From Pseudomonadota bacterium (GTDB taxonomy: Bacteria; Pseudomonadota; Gammaproteobacteria; Legionellales; Legionellaceae), in NCBI GenBank assembly GCA_021848965.1, contig JAJZTL010000004.1, positions 1 through 45,266 on the forward strand: a stretch of DNA of 45,266 nucleotides. The letters are read 5' to 3'. Below the pieces are notes generated by a model. That model did not search any database. It was not told where the DNA came from and worked only from the letters and a program-made list of their open reading frames with translations. Shown one piece after another: positions 8,805 to 17,504 of this stretch; positions within the stretch are counted from its first letter, which is position 1, and each line of letters begins with the position of its first letter. Position numbers and translations under genes: made by a program.

Positions 8805-10853
8805 ATGAAATTAAAGAGGTTGGCCCATCAGTTTTTTATTTTGCTTTTTTTAATCATCATTTTTCTTCCTAGTATTGGATTATTTCAAAAAACAGATGAG
8901 GAATATATTAAAAAAAATTTGAATCGTATGCCGTATCAATTTCCTGAGCTCAAGTTAACTGAGCCAGAAAAAACAGATTTTTCTGGAATTGAAAAATGGT
9001 ATGCAGATAAAGCTACTGCTATTACTACCCTGAGTAAAACCTGGCAGGACTTTAATTATTATTTGGGTGTTAATACTAAACTTAATGATGTAGTTTTTGG
9101 TAAAAATGGATGGTTTTTTGCAGGCAATTTTATCGGTGATACTAATTTGCATCATGTGGATTTATATACGGGAAAAGAAGTGCCTAACCCAGAAGATTTG
9201 AGACTCTTTGTCAATAGTCTTAAGCGAATGAATGAGATAGCAAGTAAATATAATATTCCATTTATTGTGTTGGTTGCTCCAGATGCCATAGAAATTTATT
9301 CTGAGTATTTGCCAAGTTATGTGAAAAAGAAATCACATACCTCTATGTTTGATCAAGCAAGTCAAGTTTTACCTGCAGAAAATATTAATTTTATTGATGT
9401 AAGACCTGCATTATTGCAAGCAAAAAAAGAAAATAATTTAGATCTTTACCTTAGAGGGGATCCTCATTGGAATTACTTGGGTGCGTATATTGCTTATAAG
9501 GAATTAGCAAAAAATGTTGCATCTAAGTATGGAATACATTTGAAATCTCAAAATCTGAAGTTTGAAAACGATAAAACTAAAATTGGTTTTTTTGCCGCTC
9601 TGTTACAAAGAGATGACATGTGGTCAACCAAAGCAACGCCTGATTTATCTGGTTTGAATATACTTATGTTAGGACGTGATATTAACGGTGTGACTAAAGA
9701 AATGGGGCCTTTTGATGGAAATCAAAACATAGTAATCCAAACAGCACCTTATGAAAATTTTAACTTGCTTTCTGAAAACAGAGATAGTTGCTTGCTCATT
9801 TGTGACTCGTATTCAGAAGCATGGGGTGTTTACTTTCATAATGATTTTTATGACACTATTAGAATTCATGCGTCAAATAAGAATTATAATCTTTCGCGTC
9901 TTATTGAAATGTATCATCCTAAAATGATTGTTTTTGAATTGACATCACGGTCTTTATATCAATTTTCTTATAATCCATCGCCAAATTTAGAGCCTACATC
10001 CGTGGAGTCTTATAGCAATAATTCAGTGGTTGAGGCTTCTATTAATCCTTTAACAGTTATAGATAACAAAGTAAGCGTCAATGGTTGGGGGTATTTACCT
10101 CATCAAGATGCAGCAAACAGCAGAACTTATTTAAAATTATCAAGTAATGAAAATACTTATTATTATCGTCTCGATCAGGAGCGAAATAGTAGTATAAAAG
10201 AAACACATAAAGATGGTACTAACTTAGGAATATCTGGTTTTTCTGGAGTGCTTAATCAATCAACATTGCCACCAGGAAATTATAAAGCCTCTATTATCAT
10301 TGTTAACGGAAAAGTGGCTGGAGAGAAAGCGTTTGATTCTGTTTACTCTATTTATTATCCACAACCTGCTAAGAAAGAATTGGCTATTCAGCCAAAGCCG
10401 TTAGACTGGAGTTTACCCAGTATGCCTATAAATGAGGAAGTGAAAACTTTTTCGAGTAACGGTAAAATTTGGCTGGCCAACGGATGGGAGGCTGTTCAAA
10501 ATGTAGGAGAATGGACGAATGCTCGTGAAGCAACTTTCCTTATTTCATCTAAAGGATTACCTGAAAAATTCAAACTGGAATTACTGTATGGTGGATATGT
10601 TACACCAGAATTTCCTAAACAAGCTTTTGAAATTTATAATGAACATGAGACGTTGCTTGAAAAATTTGATTATCAAAATGGTGATGGAATAAAAAGTACT
10701 CTAGTAAATATAGAACAAAAAAGAGATGCTAACAAAGCAGGATACATACTTTTTCATTTGAAAATATTATCCCCCGTTGCTACCCCCCCATCAGAGGATA
10801 CTAAATTTTTAGGGTTACGGTTGATGGGCCTAAAAATATTGCCAGAAGCTTAA
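8805..10853 (+). CDS. AlgJ/AlgX-like SGNH-hydrolase-fold O-acetyltransferase
   Basis: 682 residues with one N-terminal TM segment (residues about 8-27) and the rest extracytoplasmic. The first 380 residues match the AlgJ/AlgX layout: VVFGKNGWFFAGN, then the catalytic Asp-His motif in GDPHWNYLGAYIAY (about 218-231), then a serine in LLICDSYSEAWG (about 330-341), which together give the SGNH-like Ser/Asp/His set. The remaining 300 residues look like two beta-sandwich modules not found in AlgJ; they may bind glycan. Only 18 nt separate it from an AlgI-like MBOAT gene, the standard partner that moves acetyl groups across the membrane. Function: O-acetylation of a periplasmic or surface glycan, target unknown. 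Confidence 0.75.
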   Translation: MKLKRLAHQFFILLFLIIIFLPSIGLFQKTDEEYIKKNLNRMPYQFPELKLTEPEKTDFSGIEKWYADKATAITTLSKTWQDFNYYLGVNTKLNDVVFGKNGWFFAGNFIGDTNLHHVDLYTGKEVPNPEDLRLFVNSLKRMNEIASKYNIPFIVLVAPDAIEIYSEYLPSYVKKKSHTSMFDQASQVLPAENINFIDVRPALLQAKKENNLDLYLRGDPHWNYLGAYIAYKELAKNVASKYGIHLKSQNLKFENDKTKIGFFAALLQRDDMWSTKATPDLSGLNILMLGRDINGVTKEMGPFDGNQNIVIQTAPYENFNLLSENRDSCLLICDSYSEAWGVYFHNDFYDTIRIHASNKNYNLSRLIEMYHPKMIVFELTSRSLYQFSYNPSPNLEPTSVESYSNNSVVEASINPLTVIDNKVSVNGWGYLPHQDAANSRTYLKLSSNENTYYYRLDQERNSSIKETHKDGTNLGISGFSGVLNQSTLPPGNYKASIIIVNGKVAGEKAFDSVYSIYYPQPAKKELAIQPKPLDWSLPSMPINEEVKTFSSNGKIWLANGWEAVQNVGEWTNAREATFLISSKGLPEKFKLELLYGGYVTPEFPKQAFEIYNEHETLLEKFDYQNGDGIKSTLVNIEQKRDANKAGYILFHLKILSPVATPPSEDTKFLGLRLMGLKILPEA

Positions 10854-10871
10854 TTTTGTGAGGGCATCGAT

Positions 10872-12296
10872 ATGGTTTTTTCGTCGTTATTTTTTCTGTT
10901 TTTCTTTTTACCTTGTGCCATTATTGCTAACTTTCTTTTTGTAAAATGGGTGAAAGTGCAAAATTTTGTGCTTATGCTTTTTAGTTTGTTATTTTATTAT
11001 TGGGGCGAAAAAAATTACATTGTTGTAATGTTAAGTTGTATTTTTATTAATTATATTTCAGGGATATTAATTGGCCTCAGCAAGAATCAAATGCTGAAAA
11101 AGCTTTATTTACTTATGGCTATTGTGATTTCTGTTGGATTACTGGTGTATTTTAAGTATTTCAACTTTGTGATGGACAATGTGAATTATTTTCTGGATTC
11201 TAAAGTTGATATGGGCGTAACCAATATCATTTTACCTTTAGGTATTAGTTTTTATACTTTTCACGCGTTAAGTTATGTAATTGATGTGTATTGGGGAAAA
11301 GTTCAATATGAAAAGAATATTTTTACTTTTATTTGTTATGTTTCTCTCTTTCCTCAATTAGTTGCAGGGCCAATTGTGAGATATAGGGATATTCGTCATT
11401 CTTTTTACCATAGAATCATTACGCGAGCAGGATTCAAAAATGGTATTTTAAGATTTTGTTTTGGTATGGGGAAAAAAATATTAATTGCCAATACAGTTGC
11501 AATTGTAGCTGATAAAGCTTTTGCTTTACCTCATGCAGATCTTACATTTGCGACCGCTTGGCTCGGAGCAATAGCTTATACTTTGCAAATCTATTTTGAT
11601 TTTTCTGGGTACTCAGACATGGCCATTGGTATTGGTTTAATGCTTGGCTTTAAATATAAAGAAAATTTTAACTTTCCTTACAGAGCTTTATCCATACAAG
11701 ATTTTTGGCGCCGTTGGCATATATCATTATCGAGCTGGTTTAGAGATTATGTTTATATTCCTTTAGGAGGCAATAGAAAATCTGAAGCAAGAACGTATTT
11801 TAATCTTATTCTGGTGTTTGCTTTATGTGGATTATGGCATGGTGCTAGTTATACTTTTTTAGCATGGGGGCTGTTTCATGGTTTGTTTTTAGTGTTGGAA
11901 CGTACTAAATTTGGACAATTTATTCACTCATTACCTAATTTTATGAGACATGTTTATGTTCTTGTGGCTGTGTCATTTGGTTGGGTGTTATTTCGGGCAG
12001 AAAATTTTAGTGATGCAGCCGCCTTTTTTAAAGCAATGGTAATTCCTGTTAATTTTGATATTCAAGATTTAGGCGGTGAATTGAATATATTGGCATTATT
12101 TGCTTTTGCCATAGGAATTATACTTTCTTTGGGATTAAATTCTTACATAAAAGATTATTTAATAACATCTAAAAACAAATGGTTGATTCAAACTTATCAA
12201 TATTCAAGCATGTTTACCGCAATGGGGGTGCTATTAGTCACTTTATTGCCTCTAAGCAGTAATTCATATAGTCCATTTTTGTATTTTAGATTTTAA
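10872..12296 (+). CDS. MBOAT-family O-acyltransferase (AlgI-like)
   Basis: A 474-residue multi-pass protein (about 11 TM segments) with the AlgI subfamily motifs: LPLGISFYTFHALSYVIDVY, SLFPQLVAGPIVRY, DFWRRWHISLSSWFRDYVYI and the catalytic-histidine region CGLWHGASYTFLAWGLFHG. AlgI-type MBOAT proteins take an acetyl group from a cytoplasmic donor and hand it to a periplasmic partner. The adjacent upstream gene is such an AlgJ-like partner, so the two form an acetylation unit within the glycan island. The same pair design is used for alginate, peptidoglycan (PatA/PatB) and other exopolysaccharides, so the acceptor cannot be named. Confidence 0.9.
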   Translation: MVFSSLFFLFFFLPCAIIANFLFVKWVKVQNFVLMLFSLLFYYWGEKNYIVVMLSCIFINYISGILIGLSKNQMLKKLYLLMAIVISVGLLVYFKYFNFVMDNVNYFLDSKVDMGVTNIILPLGISFYTFHALSYVIDVYWGKVQYEKNIFTFICYVSLFPQLVAGPIVRYRDIRHSFYHRIITRAGFKNGILRFCFGMGKKILIANTVAIVADKAFALPHADLTFATAWLGAIAYTLQIYFDFSGYSDMAIGIGLMLGFKYKENFNFPYRALSIQDFWRRWHISLSSWFRDYVYIPLGGNRKSEARTYFNLILVFALCGLWHGASYTFLAWGLFHGLFLVLERTKFGQFIHSLPNFMRHVYVLVAVSFGWVLFRAENFSDAAAFFKAMVIPVNFDIQDLGGELNILALFAFAIGIILSLGLNSYIKDYLITSKNKWLIQTYQYSSMFTAMGVLLVTLLPLSSNSYSPFLYFRF

Positions 12297-12403
12297 ATGT
12301 GTATCTATTCAGCAGAGTTACATAAAAATTAGCATACTGTTAACTCACGTTAAAGAAATTTTACTTAATATCTTTATATTGTACCTAATAAGGTATGGAG
12401 CAT

Positions 12404-12811
12404 CTATGCGTTAGCCTTCTTTGCAAAAACCCAGCATTTTTGCCCAATAAAGTTAATTGCCATGCTGGCAAATGTAGCCAATAAAAAGGCCGCAGTTAAA
12501 CTATACTGAAACGACAGGAAATGATGGAATAATTCCAGTCCAAAACTGTTAATACTGACATTGCATACCATTGAAATAACATACAAAACAAAAAATAAAG
12601 CCACTTCGCGATAAGATTTTTCAGGAGCCTGAAACGTAATATACTTATTGTAAAAAAAGGCTACGAGTGTCCCACATAAGAAAGAAATGGTTTTGGCGAC
12701 ACTGTAGTAAGATAATCCCGCATAAATTAATGCATTATAAATGATATAATCGGTGCCAGTCGCACAAATTCCGGAAATGGTGTAACCCACAAGTTGTTTT
12801 TTTAAGGACAT
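12404..12811 (-). CDS. GtrA-family membrane protein (copy 2)
   Basis: 135 residues with four hydrophobic segments and GtrA landmarks: GYTISGICATGTDYIIYNAL near the N-terminus, FYNKYITFQ in the middle, and NFIGQKCWVF near the end. GtrA proteins are implicated in moving polyprenyl-phosphate-linked sugars across the inner membrane or in helping GT-C enzymes. In mycobacteria a GtrA protein (Rv3789) is encoded next to dprE1/dprE2. Its start overlaps the end of the upstream paralogue by 10 nt, and it is the last gene of the dprE operon. It shares the FLNKYITF/FYNKYITF and NFIGQKxWVF motifs with that paralogue but is clearly diverged, so the pair is old or non-redundant. Confidence 0.88.
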   Translation of the reverse strand: MSLKKQLVGYTISGICATGTDYIIYNALIYAGLSYYSVAKTISFLCGTLVAFFYNKYITFQAPEKSYREVALFFVLYVISMVCNVSINSFGLELFHHFLSFQYSLTAAFLLATFASMAINFIGQKCWVFAKKANA

Positions 12812-13230
12812 GCGATTTGACTTCTATTTTTAATTCTAAATACCCAAAATTTCTGTCCAATAAAATTGGATGTAACACTGCACCCCGTGGCAAGAATAAA
12901 ACTAAAAACCATTTTATTATGGCCGGCGATAAAATAGCCTAAAAGTAATAAAAATAGTCGATTAGTGCCTACATCAATTGCCATAGATAATAAATGTACA
13001 ATCACAAAATTGGCAAACTCTGTAAAAGAACGTTGTTGGGTTTTAAAGGTAATATATTTATTTAAAAAGTATGAAATAAATGTTGCAATAAGAAAAGATG
13101 AGCCTTTGGCAATATCTAACTGAACACCTCCGTGATAGAGGGAGTAGTAAATAATAAAGTCCCAACTCGTTGAAAAAGCGCCACACAGAAAGTAAAAAAT
13201 TACTTGATGTTTGAATGTTGTTGTGGACAT
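12802..13230 (-). CDS. GtrA-family membrane protein (copy 1)
   Basis: 142 residues and four hydrophobic segments. GtrA motifs are FFLNKYITF-type (here YFLNKYITFKTQQRSF) and SNFIGQKFWVF near the C-terminus. It starts 2 nt after the stop of the FAD oxidoreductase and overlaps the second gtrA by 10 nt, so it is cotranscribed with the dprE genes. Its likely role is flipping, or helping to use, the polyprenyl-phosphoryl sugar made by the upstream enzymes. Two tandem GtrA proteins could act as a hetero-oligomer, which is inference. Confidence 0.88.
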   Translation of the reverse strand: MSTTTFKHQVIFYFLCGAFSTSWDFIIYYSLYHGGVQLDIAKGSSFLIATFISYFLNKYITFKTQQRSFTEFANFVIVHLLSMAIDVGTNRLFLLLLGYFIAGHNKMVFSFILATGCSVTSNFIGQKFWVFRIKNRSQIACP

Positions 13231-13232
13231 GC

Positions 13233-14516
13233 TTATTTATTTCCTAAATTATCATCAATAACAGCTTGTGCTGATTTATGTCCTGCGTCAATTGCTGTTC
13301 CTGTCGAGGTAACAGAAGGATAAGACATATAATTTCCTGTTAAATATAAACCTGAAATTTTAGTTCTAGGAGGTGGGTTTTTATATCCTTTAACATATTT
13401 TGCAGAAACATATGGAATACGATTAATTTTATACCAATTAATTTGTAAATCTTCGTTATATATTTTTTTGTAGGTTTCTGAATAAGATTGCAGTAGTTCT
13501 TCATCAGATAACTTTAAGCTGCTTCCATGGTCAATATTTGTAAAAAAGTTTAAGATAACTTCATTATTATTGCCTAATTGCGGATTTAAATCCGTGAGTT
13601 TAAAGATGCCGCCAGAAAACTCGCGAGGGCGCATTAACATTAACCAATAAACATCTTGAGCGGTTTTATTGGTTGAAATAATGGTGGAAACGGAGTCAAT
13701 ATACGTAATTTTATCGAGCAGCGGATCTTGTAATTCAATTAACCGCTTTAAAATAATAGGTGACATGGTGCTGATCACAATATCAGCTTCAACGAATCCG
13801 GTTGCTGTTTCTACACCTGAAATTTTGTTATCTTGAGTGAGAATTTTGTTAACGCGCGTATTTAATTGAATATTCACTCCTTTGCTTTCTAAATAAGCAT
13901 AAGAGTGTTTAAATAGCTCGTGAGTCCATTCTTTACCTAAAATGCAGCCAAATCGACAGCTACCTTCTTTGGCTCCCAAGCGACTACCTACCCATGCGGC
14001 ACTGACTTCTTCAGGTTTTAAACCAAATTTAATGTCGAATAGTGGGGCAAATAATTTATCTAGGACTTCTTTGCCCGCTATTTTTTCAATCCAGCTTTGT
14101 GCTGATACATTATCTAACGTGCTCCAATCTTTTTTTGTATAACATAGGGCCATAAATAAAACGAAACGGATTTTGGAGGGTAAAGATAATGGAAAGCGCA
14201 GAAAATCCATGGGTTTGGTCAAATCATAAATTTTGCCATTAAAATAAATCACATTGGCGCATTTTTTCCAAGTAATGTTTTCAAATAGATTTAATCGCTT
14301 AAATAAAGCCAGCAGAGGCTTATCTGACTCTAAAATCTGATGATAACCCGTATGAAAAAATTTACCTTCGTGTTCAAAAGAATAAGCCAATCCACCTAAG
14401 CGCTCTTCGCCCTCAATGAGAGTAATGTTAGTAAAGCCTGCATCTAATAAGGTAACAATGGAAGAAATGCCCGAGGCTCCTCCACCAATAACAACCACTT
14501 TTTGATTATTCATCAT
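13233..14516 (-). CDS. FAD-dependent oxidoreductase, amine-oxidase/UDP-galactopyranose-mutase-like
   Basis: A flavoprotein with the N-terminal dinucleotide-binding motif VVVIGGGASGISS, a following ExxxRxGG-type element (GEERLGGLAYSF), and a C-terminal FAD contact GLYLTGNYMSYPSVTSTGTA. It belongs to the broad NAD(P)-binding/amine-oxidase superfamily that includes UDP-galactopyranose mutase and HpnE-like proteins; no closer subfamily is certain. I chose the ATG at 14516, preceded by GGAG at proper spacing, over an upstream GTG at 14522. It overlaps the epimerase gene by 11 nt and precedes two gtrA genes. The context suggests action on a sugar or polyprenyl-linked sugar, but the reaction is unknown. 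Confidence 0.75.
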   Translation of the reverse strand: MMNNQKVVVIGGGASGISSIVTLLDAGFTNITLIEGEERLGGLAYSFEHEGKFFHTGYHQILESDKPLLALFKRLNLFENITWKKCANVIYFNGKIYDLTKPMDFLRFPLSLPSKIRFVLFMALCYTKKDWSTLDNVSAQSWIEKIAGKEVLDKLFAPLFDIKFGLKPEEVSAAWVGSRLGAKEGSCRFGCILGKEWTHELFKHSYAYLESKGVNIQLNTRVNKILTQDNKISGVETATGFVEADIVISTMSPIILKRLIELQDPLLDKITYIDSVSTIISTNKTAQDVYWLMLMRPREFSGGIFKLTDLNPQLGNNNEVILNFFTNIDHGSSLKLSDEELLQSYSETYKKIYNEDLQINWYKINRIPYVSAKYVKGYKNPPPRTKISGLYLTGNYMSYPSVTSTGTAIDAGHKSAQAVIDDNLGNK

Positions 14517-15441
14517 GCCCACTCCGGTAATCTTTATATTTACTGGCTAACACTTGATTGATGGCATCATCAAAAGAAGTATATTGCACCCCAAATTCGC
14601 TTTCCCAATCAGATAGTTCAAAAAAATCGCCTGCAGTTAAAGCAAGAATTTGATCTTTTACAAACGGAGCTTTACCAAAAATGGTTCCCCAAAGCTTTAC
14701 AAGAAAAGCAAATAATCTCAAGGGTAAAGGAAGTAATAGCGACTTGATTTTCCGTTTGTCACGAATAATTTTAAGTAAATTAATAAAATAAATTTGCTCT
14801 TTACCAATTAAATCATGCACTTGATTGGAAGGACCCTTTTTCATGGCACTGAGTATAACAGCGCAGAGATCCAGCACATAAAGAGGTTGCCGAATATATT
14901 TGCCATTACCAGGAAAAGGTAAGACGGGTAATTTTTCCATCAGCATGGTAAGGAAACCTAAATGTTTATAATCAAAGCAGCCATACATGAGAGGAGGGCG
15001 AAGTGTTGTATGGGGTAATCCACTGTTGACAACAATTTTTTCGCCCTCTGTTTTTGTTTGAACGTATAAATCTTTAGAGACAGAAATAACAACAGAAGAG
15101 CTGGTGTGAATAAGATGTTTGCAACTATATTTTTTAGCGACAGTGACTACTTTTTCAATAGAATAAACATTATTATCCCAATAAGGCTTAGGATCCAGGT
15201 CTTGAATCTGTGCATGCAATTGAATGACCGTTTCTCCTTCAGAAAATAAGTGCTCCCAAAGCGCACTATCGTGTGATAAGTCAATGCATTCAGCTTGAAC
15301 GAGAGGAAAAAGTCTTTGAATTAATTTAATGCGTTTTGCATTTTTATCAATAGCAATAATGCATTCATGTTGATCTTTAAGCTGCGTTAATAGGTTTAAT
15401 CCGGCTAACCCGCCAGCACCGGTAATAATAATATTTTTCAT
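14506..15441 (-). CDS. NAD-dependent epimerase/dehydratase (extended SDR)
   Basis: 311 residues. N-terminal Rossmann motif TGAGGLAGLNLL, an Asp (AIDKNAKRI) at the end of beta-2 suggesting NAD(H) preference, and the catalytic set HTSSSVV followed by YVQTK (YxxxK). The downstream TLRPPLMYG matches the sugar-nucleotide epimerase family's RPxxxYG. The gene overlaps dprE2 by 4 nt and the FAD oxidoreductase by 11 nt, so all are cotranscribed. It probably modifies a nucleotide- or polyprenyl-linked sugar; the substrate is unknown. Confidence 0.83.
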   Translation of the reverse strand: MKNIIITGAGGLAGLNLLTQLKDQHECIIAIDKNAKRIKLIQRLFPLVQAECIDLSHDSALWEHLFSEGETVIQLHAQIQDLDPKPYWDNNVYSIEKVVTVAKKYSCKHLIHTSSSVVISVSKDLYVQTKTEGEKIVVNSGLPHTTLRPPLMYGCFDYKHLGFLTMLMEKLPVLPFPGNGKYIRQPLYVLDLCAVILSAMKKGPSNQVHDLIGKEQIYFINLLKIIRDKRKIKSLLLPLPLRLFAFLVKLWGTIFGKAPFVKDQILALTAGDFFELSDWESEFGVQYTSFDDAINQVLASKYKDYRSGHDE

Positions 15442-16184
15442 GTTTTTAATTTTTTAAATAAGCTTTCAGGAATTGATTTTAATATCAGCATAATGTAACG
15501 CCAAAACCAAGGAGTGTATAAAATATCTTGTTTTTTATTAATAGCATTCATAATATCTTTGGCTACAACGTCAGGCTTGGCCCACAGCAAGCCTTTTTTG
15601 TAACTTGTGGTCATTTTGGTGTCCACAAATCCAGGCAGAATGGTTAATACATGAATATTATCAGGGTATAAGCTATTACGTAAGCCCTGTAAATAAATGT
15701 TCAACATGCCCTTTGTTGTGCCATATATATAATTACTTTGTCGTCCGCGGAGTCCGGCAACTGAGCTAATAACAGCAATCGAGCCATGTTTTTGTTGTTG
15801 CAGTTTTAAAGCTGTTTTATGGCAAATTTCAATAATGCTTAAAGCATTTATTTGAATAGCTTCTTGAGCTTTTTCCCAACTTTGTGCGCAGACGGTTTGA
15901 TCGGGCAAGGTACCATGAGCAATGAATATCAAGTCAACTTTACCGAGCTTTTCAAAAGCATTATCAATTTTTTGAGTTAAAATTTCACCCGTATCTTTAC
16001 TAGCATCGTAGGAGGCTAATTCCACTTGAATTTGAGGATATCGCACATGACAATCTTGAGCAAAGTCATTCATGAGCTCGGGACTACGTGCTAATAAATA
16101 TAAGTTATAACCATTTTGTGCAAGCTGATGAATGGTGGATTGAGCAATACCTGAAGTGGCTCCAAATACAATAGCATTTTTCAT
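15438..16184 (-). CDS. dprE2: Short-chain dehydrogenase, DprE2-like (polyprenylphosphoryl-2-keto-ribose reductase)
   Basis: 248 residues, close to the 254 of mycobacterial DprE2. It has a classical SDR cofactor motif GATSGIAQS (8-16), NAG-equivalent region IAHGTL, catalytic serines in VISSVAGLRGRQ and YGTTK (Tyr154, Lys158). DprE2 reduces the 2'-keto intermediate made by DprE1, finishing conversion of polyprenyl-phosphoryl-ribose to polyprenyl-phosphoryl-arabinose. The SDR family alone is not specific; the assignment rests on position 12 nt downstream of a convincing dprE1 and on the UbiA gene just upstream of that. A GAGG ribosome-binding site precedes the ATG. It overlaps the epimerase by 4 nt. 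Confidence 0.82.
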   Translation of the reverse strand: MKNAIVFGATSGIAQSTIHQLAQNGYNLYLLARSPELMNDFAQDCHVRYPQIQVELASYDASKDTGEILTQKIDNAFEKLGKVDLIFIAHGTLPDQTVCAQSWEKAQEAIQINALSIIEICHKTALKLQQQKHGSIAVISSVAGLRGRQSNYIYGTTKGMLNIYLQGLRNSLYPDNIHVLTILPGFVDTKMTTSYKKGLLWAKPDVVAKDIMNAINKKQDILYTPWFWRYIMLILKSIPESLFKKLKT

Positions 16185-16196
16185 GATGAATGACCT

Positions 16197-17504
16197 CTAT
16201 GAATGACTTCTAAAAACGCGTTGCCACAAATTAGAATTAAACTGTGGATCTATATACTTGATGAATTCATTTAATGCGGGATAACCACACTCAAACATTT
16301 CTGCAGACATGCGCGCATCTTTTGCGGGATATAATGCACCTTTAGCTGCTAAAACAACTTTATCGAGTTCGGCAAATAAGTTTAATGTCTTTTCTCCTTC
16401 ATTAGCAAAATCCAAGGCTAATGTGGCACCTGGCCGAGGAAATGAAAGCAATCCTCCTGAAGAAATAGAGCCAAATGTTTTGAGTGTAATTAAAAATGAT
16501 CCCATTTTTTTTGCGCTGATGAGCGTCAATAATTCTTTAATCGCATCGTAAGCGATGTCCATTGGAACAACACATTGATATTGATAAAATCCCTTTTTTC
16601 CATAGAGTCGATTCCAATTTTGAATATTATCCAATGGATAGAAAAAGGGTTCATAATGGATGATTCGTGTACCTGATGAAATAGGGCGATGATAATAAGC
16701 CGTATTAAAAGCTTTTAACGTTAATTGATTAATGAATGAAAATGGAGGAGAAAAAGGAACAGATAATTTTCCTTTTTTTCTTGGCGGCACATGCTCCAAA
16801 TATCCTGCATGTTCACCGGTAAAAAGTATTCCGCGACCAAGATTTTTTTTCTTGGCTAAGCAGTCAATCCAAGTTACCGTATAAGTATGTCTCTTTTCTA
16901 AATCAGCGTTTAACTCAAAAAACTCTTGTAAGTGAGAAAATTTGTAGGCGTTGGTGATCATTGCTGAGTTAGTAATGGATAATAATTTAATCTTTGCCCA
17001 ACTCATCCAACCCGTGAGCCCCATGCCTCCAATACTCGCGTAATAATAATTTTCATTTTCCTGTTTGGAGCAAATAAAGCGTTCTCCATTAGAGCGAACC
17101 AATTCAAATTCTTCAACAAAACAACCAAAGCTACCGCAAGCATGATGGTTTTTTCCATGAACATCATTTGCTATAGCGCCTGCAAGTGTTACATATTGTG
17201 TTCCAGGCGTTGCAGGAAGAAACCATCCGCAGGGAACAATTAGCTGTAGAATTTGTTCAAAAGTAATCCCACATTCAGCTGTTAAATAACCATTCACACG
17301 ATCAAATGCGATGAATTTATTGAGAGGTTGGCAATTAAAAATGACCCCATTATCATTATAAACTTCATCTCCATAAGAACGTAAATTGCCCACAGCTAAA
17401 ACTGAAGACTCAGATTTTTCTAGGCTTTGATGACGATTATCAAGGTTTATAATGGCGCTTGGGGTAGACGATGGTATTTTTCCCCATGAATGCAGATGTG
17501 TCAT
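16197..17504 (-). CDS. dprE1: FAD-linked oxidase, DprE1-like (polyprenylphosphoryl-ribose 2'-oxidase)
   Basis: 435 residues with the PCMH-type FAD-binding and C-terminal ALO-like domains of DprE1. Diagnostic matches recalled from the mycobacterial enzyme are GNLRSYGDEVYNDNG (39-53), PGTQYVTLAGAIANDVHGKN with HHACGSFG (100-127), the LLSFPRPG strand (about 352-359) and the active-site lysine in YPAKDAR (Lys395, matching Lys418). The residue matching mycobacterial Cys387, the covalent target of benzothiazinones, is Ala363. The enzyme oxidises the 2'-OH of polyprenyl-phosphoryl-ribose, and the product is reduced by DprE2. The start overlaps the UbiA stop by 4 nt (ATGA). Most likely polyprenyl-linked arabinose is made; other pentoses cannot be excluded. 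Confidence 0.88.
   Translation of the reverse strand: MTHLHSWGKIPSSTPSAIINLDNRHQSLEKSESSVLAVGNLRSYGDEVYNDNGVIFNCQPLNKFIAFDRVNGYLTAECGITFEQILQLIVPCGWFLPATPGTQYVTLAGAIANDVHGKNHHACGSFGCFVEEFELVRSNGERFICSKQENENYYYASIGGMGLTGWMSWAKIKLLSITNSAMITNAYKFSHLQEFFELNADLEKRHTYTVTWIDCLAKKKNLGRGILFTGEHAGYLEHVPPRKKGKLSVPFSPPFSFINQLTLKAFNTAYYHRPISSGTRIIHYEPFFYPLDNIQNWNRLYGKKGFYQYQCVVPMDIAYDAIKELLTLISAKKMGSFLITLKTFGSISSGGLLSFPRPGATLALDFANEGEKTLNLFAELDKVVLAAKGALYPAKDARMSAEMFECGYPALNEFIKYIDPQFNSNLWQRVFRSHS

Noticed and set aside
12297-12403. Possible terminator between algI-like and gtrA genes
   Set aside because: Only 5-6-bp weak stems without a T-run; not enough to call.
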